From Nostocoides sp. HKS02 (GTDB taxonomy: Bacteria; Actinomycetota; Actinomycetes; Actinomycetales; Dermatophilaceae): 64,000 nt of DNA. The notes under the pieces are model-generated. The model was not told where the DNA came from. It ran no database searches and saw nothing but the letters and a program-made list of their open reading frames with translations. The position numbers and the translations under genes are program-made. Numbering within the stretch: the stretch's first letter is position 1; each line of letters opens with the position of its first letter. Positions 35,207 to 43,768 of the stretch are shown piece by piece. Where the stretch lies: assembly GCF_009707485.1 (NCBI RefSeq), contig NZ_CP046121.1, positions 3,418,452-3,482,451 of the forward strand, read 5' to 3'.

Positions 35207-37045
35207 TTACGCGCGGCCAGGAGAAATCTGGGTGACGGACCCCGGGGTGGCGGCCGCGGCCCCTGAGGGGGCCGTCGCGGCACCCTGGTCGCGCCACGAG
35301 GCCCACAGCGCGGCATACGGACCGCCGGCGGCGACCAGCTCGGCGTGGGTGCCGATCTCGCTCACCCGGCCGTCCTCGACGACCGCCACTCTGTCGGCAT
35401 CGTGGGCGGTGTGCAGCCGGTGTGCGATGGCGACGACGGTGCGGCCCTGGACCACCGCGGCCAGCGAACGCTCGAGGTGACGCGCGGCCCCCGGGTCGAG
35501 CAGCGAGGTGGCCTCGTCGAGGACCAGGGTGTGCGGGTCGGCCAGCACGAGCCGCGCGAGGGCGAGCTGCTGGGACTGGGCCTCGGTGAGGACGTGGCCG
35601 CCGCTGCCGACCGTCGTGTCGAGCCCGTCGGGCAGGAGCGACGCCCACCCCAGCGCGTCGACGGCCCGCAGCGCGGAGGCAAGCTCGTCACGAGACGCAC
35701 CCGGTCGCGCGAGCAGCAGGTTGTCGGCCAGGGTGCCGACGAAGACGTGGTGCTCCTGGGTGACGAGCGCGACCTCGCCGCGCAGGTCCGCGAGCTCGAG
35801 GTCGACCAGCGGCACGCCGCCGACCTCGATGCGTCCCTCACGGGGTCCGTCGATGCCGGCCATGAGCCGCCCCAGGGTCGACTTGCCGGCGCCGGAGGGC
35901 CCGACGATCGCGAGCCGTTCGCCCGGGCGCAGGTCGAGCGAGACCCCGCGCAGGACGTCGCGGCCCGGTCGGTAGGCGTAGCGGACGCCGTCGACGGCGA
36001 TCTCGGAGCCGTCGGGCCGGGCGCCGGTCGCGACCCGGTCGGGCGGGACCTCACCCACGCCGATGACCCGGGCCAGCGACGTCGCCCCGACCTGGATCTC
36101 GTCAAGCCAGCTCAGGACCTCGTCGAGCGGGCCGGTCAGCTGGTGGATGTAGAGCGTCACGGCCGTCGCAGCCCCAGCCGTCACGTGACCGTTCATCGCC
36201 AGCCACCCGCCCCAGACGACCGCACCGGCAGTCGGCACGTGGTAGCCCAGGATCACCGACGGGAACCACCGCAGGCGCAGGCCGAGGGTGTAGCGCTCGG
36301 CGCGGTAGCACTCTCGCAGCGCCTCGTGGAAGCGCGCCCGGCGGACGTCGGCGAGGGAGAGGGCATCGACCGTGCGCGCGCCGTCGACGGTCTCGGCGAC
36401 GACGCCGTTCAGCTGGGCGTAGGTGGCGCGCTCCCAGAGGTAGCCGTCGGCGGCGAACCGCAGGTAACGACGGGTGGAGAACCAGTAGAACGGCAGCCCG
36501 AGCAGGATCGGCAGGGTCGCCAGCGGCGAGGTGAAGAGCGCCGCGACCACCGTCATCACGACGGTCACCCCCGCGACGAACAGCGAGGGGATGCCGAACC
36601 GGACGACGTGCGACAGGGCCTCGACGTCGTTGGTCGTGCGGGCCACGAGGTCACCGGTGCCGGCCCGCTCGACGGTCGAGAGCGGCAGGTTGACCGCGCG
36701 GCCGATGAACTGCTCGCGCAGCTGGGCGAACACGCTCTCGCCGAGGATGAACGACAGTCGCCGGGCCGCCCAGGTCAGCACGGTCTGGGCCGCGACCGCC
36801 ACGGCCAGCCCCACGGCGAGGTGGTCCACGACGGACAGGTGGCTCGGCCCCGGGCGGCCGCTGACGGCATCGACCAGGCGACCGACGAGCCACGGGCCGG
36901 CGAGCGCAGCCAGGGCCGCGAGCGCATGCAGGACCAGCACCCGGGAGAACAGGCGGCGGTGCTCGGTCATGAGCGACCGGGTGTGCCGCCAGACCGAGCT
37001 CATGTCGGCGACCGGCAGGGTGCGCCGGGCGTGGTCGGTGATCAC
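35207..37045 (-). CDS. ABC exporter half-subunit B (active Walker motifs, degenerate signature)
   Basis: 612 residues: six-helix exporter domain then an ATPase domain. Walker A is GPSGAGKSTLGRL, Walker B TLVLDEATSLLD with catalytic Glu, H-loop AIAHRLHT. The signature LSGGQ is degenerate, reading VLTEAQSQQLALARL. It is read together with subunit A: GTG 37045 overlaps that gene's stop by four bases. In the heterodimer, its Walker motifs meet the good signature of subunit A to form the only competent ATP site. Substrate unknown; ABCB-like exporters of drugs, lipids or peptides are typical. Confidence 0.9.
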   Translation of the reverse strand: MITDHARRTLPVADMSSVWRHTRSLMTEHRRLFSRVLVLHALAALAALAGPWLVGRLVDAVSGRPGPSHLSVVDHLAVGLAVAVAAQTVLTWAARRLSFILGESVFAQLREQFIGRAVNLPLSTVERAGTGDLVARTTNDVEALSHVVRFGIPSLFVAGVTVVMTVVAALFTSPLATLPILLGLPFYWFSTRRYLRFAADGYLWERATYAQLNGVVAETVDGARTVDALSLADVRRARFHEALRECYRAERYTLGLRLRWFPSVILGYHVPTAGAVVWGGWLAMNGHVTAGAATAVTLYIHQLTGPLDEVLSWLDEIQVGATSLARVIGVGEVPPDRVATGARPDGSEIAVDGVRYAYRPGRDVLRGVSLDLRPGERLAIVGPSGAGKSTLGRLMAGIDGPREGRIEVGGVPLVDLELADLRGEVALVTQEHHVFVGTLADNLLLARPGASRDELASALRAVDALGWASLLPDGLDTTVGSGGHVLTEAQSQQLALARLVLADPHTLVLDEATSLLDPGAARHLERSLAAVVQGRTVVAIAHRLHTAHDADRVAVVEDGRVSEIGTHAELVAAGGPYAALWASWRDQGAATAPSGAAAATPGSVTQISPGRA

Positions 37046-38808
37046 TGGTCGTCCTCCTCGCCGCGAATGACGATGCGCCGGTATGCCGGGTGCTCCAGGA
37101 GCTCGCGGTGGGTGCCCCGGGCGACCGCGAGACCGTCCTCGAGCAGGACGACGTCGTCGGCGTGCCCGAGCATGAGGGGGCTCGCGGTGGTCACGACCGT
37201 GGTGCGACCACGCCGGTGCTGGGCGAGGCGACCCGCGATGCGCGCCTCGGTGTGGGCGTCGACGGCGCTGGTCGGCTCGACCAGCACGACCACCGGCGCG
37301 TCGGTGAGCAGCGCCCGCGCCAGGGCCAGGCGCTGGCGCTGACCGCCCGAGTAGGACCGGCCGCGTTCCTCGACGAGGCCGTCGAGGCCGTCGGGCACGG
37401 CGTCGAGGACGTCGAGTGCGCTCGCCGTGTCGAGGGCGGTCCGGATCAGCCGGTCGTCGCCGGCGTCCGCGGTGGTGGTCGCCGTGCCAGCCCGCTCAGA
37501 CGCGGCAGTGGCTGTGGGCGTCAGCAGCTGGTCGCGCAGGACGCCGGTGAACAGCCTGGGGTCGGACTCGCTGACGACCACCTGGCGGCGCACCTCGGTC
37601 AGCGAGAGGTCATCGAGCCGGGTTCCACCCCACGTCGTCTGGTGCGGGCCGGGGCCGTGGCGGCCGAGGCGGTCGGCTACCGCGGTCGAGTGCTCGGGCC
37701 GCGCCGACACCAGCGCCGTGAGCACGCCGCCCCGGATGCGGGTCCCTGAGACGGGGTCGTGCAGGTCGGCGTCGGCTGCCGGCACGGGCACCGACGACGA
37801 CCTCGCACGGTCGTGGTCCGGGGTGACCGCCAGGATCCGCAGCATCTTCCCGGCGGCGATGTGGGCCCGGATGCCGCGGTCCACGACCTCGATGGCCGTC
37901 TGCAGCGGCATGGTGAGGAACGCGGTGTAGCCGTAGAACGCCACGAGCTGACCCGCGGTGATCTCACCCGTCACCGCCTGACGCGCCCCCAACCAGGTGA
38001 CGAGGACGACGAAGATGCCGGGCAGCAGCACCTGGGCCGAGTCGAGCGCGGCCTGGATGCCGGCGACGTGGACGCCGCGCTCGCGCACCCGTTGCGACTG
38101 CTGCTCGTACCGGCGCAGGAAGGTGTGCTCGCCCCCGATGCCGCGAAGCACCCGCAGCCCCGCGACGGTGTCGGCCCCGAGCGTCGTCAGCCGGCCGGCC
38201 TCCTCGCGCTGTGCGGCCTGGCGGCGCTGGAGCGGACGGACGACCAGGGTGAGGCTCGCCAGCATGACTGGGCCACCGGCGAGGACGAGCCACCCGAGCG
38301 GCGGTGAGGCCGCCAGCAGGATCGCACCGACGACGATGTAGCTCGCGACCGCGCCGGACAGCCGTCCCATGACGTCGTAGAGCCCGCCGAGGCGCATCAC
38401 ATCGTTGGCGAAGACAGCGACGACCTCACCCGAGGGCATGGCACGAGTCAGCGCCGGCCCGGCGCGTTCCGCGCCCAGAGCTGTCAGCTGGGCCCCGCGG
38501 TAGGAGGCGGACAGCCAGTTGTGCACGGCGAAGAAGTGCCGGGCCGAGGCCATCGCGGCGGCGACCGCGCCGAGGCCGACCAGGACCAGGGCCCAGCGCA
38601 CCAGGGCGGTGCCGTCGTGCCCGACGATGCCCTCGTCGACCCCGCGACCGAGGGCGGCCGGGATCAGGGCGATGGACAACATCCAGACCATGCCGCTGAC
38701 CATGCCCAGGATCTGGGTGCGCCACTGCTGCCGGCCGACCCAGAGCAGGAACCGCACGGTGCTGCGGGTGTCGGGGCGGCCCGGGTCGGGAAACGGGATC
38801 TGGCGCAT
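37042..38808 (-). CDS. ABC exporter half-subunit A (intact signature, lost Walker motifs)
   Basis: 588 residues, exporter membrane domain then a nucleotide domain. The signature YSGGQRQRLALARALL is perfect. Walker A is missing: the equivalent region is GGVLTALVSARPEHSTAVAD, with no GxxGxGK. In Walker B the Asp is replaced (VVVLVEPTSAVD) and the H-loop reads VVTTASPL without His. It cannot hydrolyse ATP at its own site, but completes the site of subunit B. ATG 38808 is the start. TmrAB/BmrCD-like asymmetric pairs usually keep a Walker A Lys, so this is an extreme case. First gene of the two-gene operon. Confidence 0.88.
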   Translation of the reverse strand: MRQIPFPDPGRPDTRSTVRFLLWVGRQQWRTQILGMVSGMVWMLSIALIPAALGRGVDEGIVGHDGTALVRWALVLVGLGAVAAAMASARHFFAVHNWLSASYRGAQLTALGAERAGPALTRAMPSGEVVAVFANDVMRLGGLYDVMGRLSGAVASYIVVGAILLAASPPLGWLVLAGGPVMLASLTLVVRPLQRRQAAQREEAGRLTTLGADTVAGLRVLRGIGGEHTFLRRYEQQSQRVRERGVHVAGIQAALDSAQVLLPGIFVVLVTWLGARQAVTGEITAGQLVAFYGYTAFLTMPLQTAIEVVDRGIRAHIAAGKMLRILAVTPDHDRARSSSVPVPAADADLHDPVSGTRIRGGVLTALVSARPEHSTAVADRLGRHGPGPHQTTWGGTRLDDLSLTEVRRQVVVSESDPRLFTGVLRDQLLTPTATAASERAGTATTTADAGDDRLIRTALDTASALDVLDAVPDGLDGLVEERGRSYSGGQRQRLALARALLTDAPVVVLVEPTSAVDAHTEARIAGRLAQHRRGRTTVVTTASPLMLGHADDVVLLEDGLAVARGTHRELLEHPAYRRIVIRGEEDDQ

Positions 38809-38937
38809 CAGGTGACCCACGGTAGGGGGCGGCCCCGACGGTTCGATACCGGTTTTCCCGCGGCCGCCGGTCTGGCCGGCGCGCCTCCCTGGTCTCCCTC
38901 GTTCTGGGGGCTGCCTCGGGTCACGTAGCCTGACGCC

Positions 38938-39681
38938 GTGCTGCGAACCGCCCTCAAGCCCCGCTGGCTGGGCCTGTTCGCACTCCTGGTTGCCCTGGTG
39001 GTGACGTTCGTCCAACTCGGCCTCTGGCAGCTCCACGTCGCCGAGGACAAGGGTCTGGCCGACTCGCTCCGCGCCGCGCACGACGCGCGACCAGCCGTCG
39101 TGGACACCGTCATCACCCCGCACCAGCCCTTCCCGAACCCCCAGTCCGGGCGTACGGTCACCGCCGTCGGCCGGTATGCCGCGAGCGACCAGCTCGTGGT
39201 CGGTCCGCGCCGCCTCGACGGCCGCAGTGGCTACTGGGTCGTGACACCGCTGGATGTCGCCAGCAGCGGGGCCCGCCTCGTGGTCGTGCGCGGGTTCGTC
39301 ACCTCGCTCACCGCGGTCGGCCTGCCACCAACGGGCCAGGTCACGGTGGACGGCTCGCTCGCTCCGGGGGAGTCGCCGGCCGACGCGCCCGCGGGCCTTC
39401 CGGTCGGTGCGCCACCGGCCCTCGGGTCGATCGACCTGTCGATCCTGGTCAACCGCTGGCCGACCCAGCTCTACAACGCCTTCGTGTTCGCCCAGTCCGA
39501 ACGGAGCGCCACCGGCGCCGACGTGACGCCCGCGGCCGGCCTGCAGCGGGTACCACCGCCGCAGGTGGGGGGCGGGCTGAAATGGCGCAACGCGGCATAC
39601 GCCGTGCAGTGGTGGATGTTCGCGGCCTTTGCCGCGTTCATGTGGTTCAGGATGGTGCGCGATGATGCTGCCCGTGACTGA
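38938..39681 (+). CDS. SURF1-family cytochrome oxidase assembly protein
   Basis: 247 residues, the short actinobacterial SURF1 form: N-terminal membrane helix (LFALLVALVVTFVQLGLWQL), a soluble domain outside with NPQSGRTVTAVGRYAASDQL and GYWVVTPL, and a C-terminal membrane helix ending QWWMFAAFAAFMWFRMVR. It helps heme a insertion in aa3 oxidase. TAGCCT (38926-38931) lies 6 nt upstream of GTG 38938, so it is probably leaderless. Overlaps the next gene by 20 bp. Confidence 0.88.
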   Translation: MLRTALKPRWLGLFALLVALVVTFVQLGLWQLHVAEDKGLADSLRAAHDARPAVVDTVITPHQPFPNPQSGRTVTAVGRYAASDQLVVGPRRLDGRSGYWVVTPLDVASSGARLVVVRGFVTSLTAVGLPPTGQVTVDGSLAPGESPADAPAGLPVGAPPALGSIDLSILVNRWPTQLYNAFVFAQSERSATGADVTPAAGLQRVPPPQVGGGLKWRNAAYAVQWWMFAAFAAFMWFRMVRDDAARD

Positions 39682-40012
39682 CATCAAAGACCCCGCGAGC
39701 ACCCTGAAGGCCCTGACCCTGTTCAAGGTCATGGCGATCCTGTCCGGCCTGGCGCTGTTCGTGCTGATCGCGATCATCGTGCTCAACGGCGGGTTCGGGA
39801 AGGGCGGCGCCTCGGCCGTCTGGAGCCCGATCCACGGGATGATCTACTTCGTCTACGTCATCTCGATCGCCAACCTCGGGTTCAAGGTCGGCTGGAGCCT
39901 GCCCAAGATGGTGGGCATCATGATGACCGGCTTCGTGCCGCTGCTGCCGTTCTGGGCCGAGCGGCGCTTCGTCGCCGAGGTCGAGGCCCGGCTGGCCCCG
40001 GCCCGCCGGTAG
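39662..40012 (+). CDS. DUF3817 membrane protein
   Basis: 116 residues, three membrane helices: KALTLFKVMAILSGLALFVL, then IHGMIYFVYVISIANLG and a third near the end. SPIHGMIYFVY with HG and LGFKVGWSLPKM are DUF3817 hallmarks. The family is usually near SURF1 or guaA in actinobacteria and its function is unknown. Start ATG 39662; ATG 39665 or GTG 39674 are alternatives. Ends 10 nt before guaA, whose -10 box overlaps its stop codon. Confidence 0.85.
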   Translation: MMLPVTDIKDPASTLKALTLFKVMAILSGLALFVLIAIIVLNGGFGKGGASAVWSPIHGMIYFVYVISIANLGFKVGWSLPKMVGIMMTGFVPLLPFWAERRFVAEVEARLAPARR

Positions 40013-40021
40013 CCTTTCCTC

Positions 40022-41714
40022 GTGAGCGACCCCGCAGCCGCCGACCAGACCACCGACACCGCCGACACCGCCGACATCACGCAGGCCCAGGACGACGACC
40101 GCGTGGAGGCCCCGGAGGCCGACCGGGTCGAGCCCCCGACCACGCCGTTGCAGGCCAGGCCTGTGCTGGTGGTCGACTTCGGCGCGCAGTACGCCCAGCT
40201 GATCGCCCGCAGGGTCCGCGAGGCGAACATCTACAGCGAGGTCGTGCCCCACACCGCGTCGGTGGACGAGCTCCTGGCGAAGGACCCCGCGGCGATCGTG
40301 CTCTCGGGTGGGCCGTCGTCGGTCTACGAGGAGGGCGCGCCCGAGCTCGACGTGACACTCCTGCAGGCCGGGGTGCCGGTGTTCGGCATGTGCTACGGCT
40401 TCCAGTCGATGGCCCAGGCGCTGGGCGGCACCGTCGCCCACACCGGGCTCGGCGAGTACGGCGCCACTCCAGCCGCGATCGCCGACGTCGAGTCGACGCT
40501 GTTCAACGGCCAGCCCGCCGACCAGTCCGTGTGGATGAGCCACGGCGACTCGGTCACCCAGGCCCCCGAGGGTATGCGGGTCACCGCCTCGACGGCGGGG
40601 GCGCCGGTGGCCGCGTTCGAGGACGACGAGCGACGTCTCTACGGCGTGCAGTGGCACCCCGAGGTGATGCACTCGACGTTCGGGCAGCGCGTCCTCGAGA
40701 ACTTCCTCTACCGCGGCGCCGGCCTCACCGGTGACTGGACCGCGGCCCACGTCGTCGACGAGCTCGTCGCCGCGATCCGCGAGCAGGTCGGATCCTCGCG
40801 GGTGCTGTGCGCCCTGTCCGGTGGGGTCGACTCCTCGGTCGCGGCCGCCCTGGTCCAGCGGGCGGTGGGTGACCAGCTCACCTGTGTCTTCGTCGACCAC
40901 GGCCTGTTGCGCGCGGGCGAGGCGGAGCAGGTCGAGAAGGACTTCGTGACCGCGACCGGCGTCGACCTGGTCGTCGTCGACGCCCGCGACCGGTTCCTCG
41001 CGGCCCTGGCCGGGGTGTCCGACCCCGAGGAGAAGCGCAAGATCATCGGGCGCGAGTTCATCCGGGTGTTCGAGCAGGCGGCGCGCGATGTCGTCGGCTC
41101 ACGTGGCGACGACGAGCACCCGGTCGAGTTCCTCGTCCAGGGCACGCTCTACCCCGACGTGGTCGAGTCGGGCGGCGGCACGGGGGCGGCCAACATCAAG
41201 TCCCACCACAACGTCGGGGGCCTGCCCGAGGACCTCCAGTTCAGACTCGTCGAGCCGCTGCGTTCGCTTGTTCAAGGACGAGGTGCGCCAGGTCGGCCTC
41301 GAGCTCGGGGTTCCCGAGGCGATCGTGTGGCGCCAGCCGTTCCCGGGCCCTGGCCTGGGCATCCGCATCGTCGGCGAGGTGACGGCCGAGCGCCTCGAGA
41401 TCCTGCGAGCGGCAGATGCCATCGCCCGCCACGAGCTCAGCGCTGCTGGCCTCGACCGCGACATCTGGCAGTGCCCGGTGGTCCTGCTCGCCGACGTGAG
41501 ATCCGTTGGCGTGCAAGGAGACGGCCGCACCTACGGCCACCCGGTGGTCCTCCGGCCGGTGTCCTCCGAGGACGCCATGACCGCGGACTGGACCAGAGTT
41601 CCCTACGACGTCCTGGCCAAGATCTCGACGCGCATCACCAACGAGGTGCGCGAGATCAACCGCGTGGTGCTCGACGTCACGAGCAAGCCCCCGGGCACCA
41701 TCGAGTGGGAGTAA
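40022..41714 (+). CDS. guaA: GMP synthase, one-base frameshift in the sequence
   Basis: Converts XMP to GMP using glutamine. Glutamine amidotransferase domain: [18 protein letters not shown], nucleophile Cys in [11 protein letters not shown] and GVQWHPEV; then the PP-loop ATPase domain with [15 protein letters not shown]. The frame breaks after LVEPLRSL: one extra T near 41268-41269 shifts it, and the dimerisation domain continues as [20 protein letters not shown] and [18 protein letters not shown] to the taa at 41712-41714. About 563 residues after correction; the first 45 form an acidic extension. TAGCCT at 40010-40015 is 6 nt before GTG 40022, again suggesting leaderless initiation. Confidence 0.95.
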
Positions 41715-41730
41715 GCCACCGAGCCTGACC

Positions 41731-41758
41731 GCGGCTCGCGGCTCGCGGCTCGCGGCTC
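41731..41758. repeat. Four 7-bp tandem repeats after guaA
   Basis: GCGGCTC repeated four times exactly, 17 nt beyond the guaA stop, in the 139-nt gap before the YihY gene. Simple slippage repeat; possibly part of a terminator region. Confidence 0.85.
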
Positions 41759-41853
41759 GCCATCGGCGATCGGACGCAGGCGACATGGCCGACTACCCAT
41801 CCCACCACCGATAGCCTTGAGGGCGGGGCCGTTCGAGCACGTCAGGAGCAGCG

Positions 41854-42885
41854 GTGAGGATCGTGGACCGATTCGACCGTTTTCAGCGGGACAGGCCCTG
41901 GGTCGCGCTGCCCATCGCCGTGGCATACAAGTACTTCGATGACCAGGGCAGCTACCTGGCCGCGTTGGTCGCCTACTACGGGCTGGTGTCCCTCTTTCCG
42001 CTCCTCCTGCTGCTGTCGTCGCTGCTCGGCTTTGCCTTGCAGGGCAACCCGCACCTGCAGCTGGAGATCTTGACCTCGACGGTCAGCCAGTTTCCCGTCA
42101 TCGGGGCCCAGCTGCGCAGCACCGGACTGCGCGGCAGCGGGATGGGAGTCCTCATCGGCGTACTCGGCTCCCTCTACGGGGCCCTGGGCGTCGCTCAGGC
42201 CATGCAGAACCTGATGAACGTCGCCTGGGCGGTGCCGCGCAACCGGCGGCCCAACCCGATCTTGGCTCGCGTTCGCAGCCTCCTCCTGCTGGCCACGGCG
42301 GGCGCCGCGGTGATCGCGACGACCGTGTTGTCCGCTCTGGGGGCCGCGGCCGAGTCCTTTGGTGCCAGCTCGTTCGGGGTGGGCGTGAAGGCACTGTTCA
42401 TCCTCACCGCAGTGGTGGTCAACGCCGGCGTGTTCCTGCTCGCCTTCCGGATTGCGACGGCCCGCGACGTGTCGTGGCGGCGGTCAGCCCCGGGCGCGCT
42501 GAGTGCGGCCGTGGCGTGGCAGATCCTTCAGGTTTTCGGCGCCCTGCTCGTCGGCAACGTCCTGAAGAACGCGACGGCTGTCAATGGAGTCTTCGGTCTC
42601 GTGCTCGGGCTGGTGGCGTGGCTGTACGTGACGGCCGTGAGCATCGCGCTCTCGGTCGAGCTCAACGTGGTGCTGGCCAAGCGCCTGTGGCCACGTGCCC
42701 TGCTCACACCGTTCACCGACGACGTGAACCTGACGCGGGGCGACCGCCGCAGCTACACCGATTCGGCCAAAGCCCAACGGGCAAAGGGCTTTGAGACCGT
42801 CGACGTCAGCTTCGACAACGACGGCCTCAACGCCCGCCGCGCCGACCACGACAGCCCTTCCGATGGGCCGGGGAGAGTCCCCTGA
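41854..42885 (+). CDS. YihY/BrkB-family membrane protein
   Basis: 343 residues with six membrane helices in the YihY (UPF0761) pattern: FDDQGSYLAALVAYYGLVSL, LGSLYGALGVAQAMQNLMN and GLVLGLVAWLYVTAVSIALS. Family members are called virulence factor BrkB or ribonuclease BN, but the true function is unknown. The C-terminal 60 residues are polar and charged (DDVNLTRGDRRSYTD...). TAGCCT at 41812-41817 and CAGGAGC before GTG 41854 are plausible expression signals. Confidence 0.88.
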   Translation: MRIVDRFDRFQRDRPWVALPIAVAYKYFDDQGSYLAALVAYYGLVSLFPLLLLLSSLLGFALQGNPHLQLEILTSTVSQFPVIGAQLRSTGLRGSGMGVLIGVLGSLYGALGVAQAMQNLMNVAWAVPRNRRPNPILARVRSLLLLATAGAAVIATTVLSALGAAAESFGASSFGVGVKALFILTAVVVNAGVFLLAFRIATARDVSWRRSAPGALSAAVAWQILQVFGALLVGNVLKNATAVNGVFGLVLGLVAWLYVTAVSIALSVELNVVLAKRLWPRALLTPFTDDVNLTRGDRRSYTDSAKAQRAKGFETVDVSFDNDGLNARRADHDSPSDGPGRVP

Positions 42886-42973
42886 GTCGCAATTCGGACG
42901 CGACGCCCAAGGACTGCCCAGTGGTCGATACGTTGGTGTGGTGCAGGAGTCCCATCCGAGCAGGAGTAGTCCA

Positions 42974-43681
42974 GTGAGCGCGACCGATCTCGTCAGCCGT
43001 GAGCTGATGCGGCACGTGCTCGTCGGTCCTCCGCTGCGGTTGGCCACCCGGCTGGCGGTCGAGGGGCGCGAGCACGTCCCGCCCCGTGGTGCCCTCATCG
43101 TCGCCTCCAACCACCTGTCGTTCATCGACTCGATCGTCATCCCGCTGGCGTCGGGTCGCCAGGTGCACTTCCTCGGCAAGGCCGAGTACTTCCAGGGCAC
43201 CGGCCTGCGGGGTGCGGTGGTGCGGTGGTTCCACTCCGCGGCGGGCACCATCCCGGTCGACCGGGCCGACCCGCGTGCCGCAGCCGGCTCGCTCGAGCTC
43301 GCCGAGGAGGTGCTGCGCCGCGGCGACGCCTTCGGGGTCTACCCCGAGGGCACGCGCTCGCCTGACGGCAGGCTCCACCGCGGCCGCACCGGGGTCGCGC
43401 GCATGGCGCTCGCGACCGGCGCCACGGTGGTGCCCTGCGCCGTCATCGGCACCGACAAGGTCCAGCCGCCGGGGTCCAACGGCTTTCGTCCCGCCAAGGT
43501 GACCGTCCGGTTCGGCCCTCCGGTCGACGTCGACAGCCTCAAGGAGACCCACCAGAAGGCCGCGCTCCTGCGTGCGGTCACCGATGCCGTCATGGACGCG
43601 ATCGGCGCCCTGTCCGGCCAGGAACGCTCGGGGTTGTACGCCTCGGACGTCAAGGCGCGGCATACGTCCCCTTCTCCGTGA
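42974..43681 (+). CDS. 1-acyl-glycerol-3-phosphate acyltransferase (PlsC family)
   Basis: 235 residues. Acyltransferase motifs are in the right order: block I NHLSFIDSIV (N-H-x4-D form), block II GAVVRWFHSAAGTIPVDR and block III YPEGTRSPDG; block IV is GATVVPCAVIGTDK. It would acylate lysophosphatidic acid or a related lipid. GTG 42974 after AGGAGTAGTCC is chosen, GTG 42941 being the alternative. Located between YihY and murT; same strand, not overlapping. Confidence 0.88.
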   Translation: MSATDLVSRELMRHVLVGPPLRLATRLAVEGREHVPPRGALIVASNHLSFIDSIVIPLASGRQVHFLGKAEYFQGTGLRGAVVRWFHSAAGTIPVDRADPRAAAGSLELAEEVLRRGDAFGVYPEGTRSPDGRLHRGRTGVARMALATGATVVPCAVIGTDKVQPPGSNGFRPAKVTVRFGPPVDVDSLKETHQKAALLRAVTDAVMDAIGALSGQERSGLYASDVKARHTSPSP

Positions 43682-43691
43682 CCCCGCCCTC

Positions 43692-43716
43692 CTGCAGCAA
43701 CCTCTGCGTGCAGACC
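43692..43716. repeat. Copy of a palindromic interspersed repeat
   Basis: CTGCAGCAACCTCTGC followed by GTGCAGACC. The 25 bases match, with two changes, the reverse complement of 49971-49995. Contains the nested dyad TCTGC-NN-GCAGA. Between the PlsC stop and the murT promoter. Confidence 0.7.
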
Positions 43717-43768
43717 TGAGGTATGCCGCGTGTCCGCGACCTGGGCGCGGGCGGTTAGGGTTTGTCGG

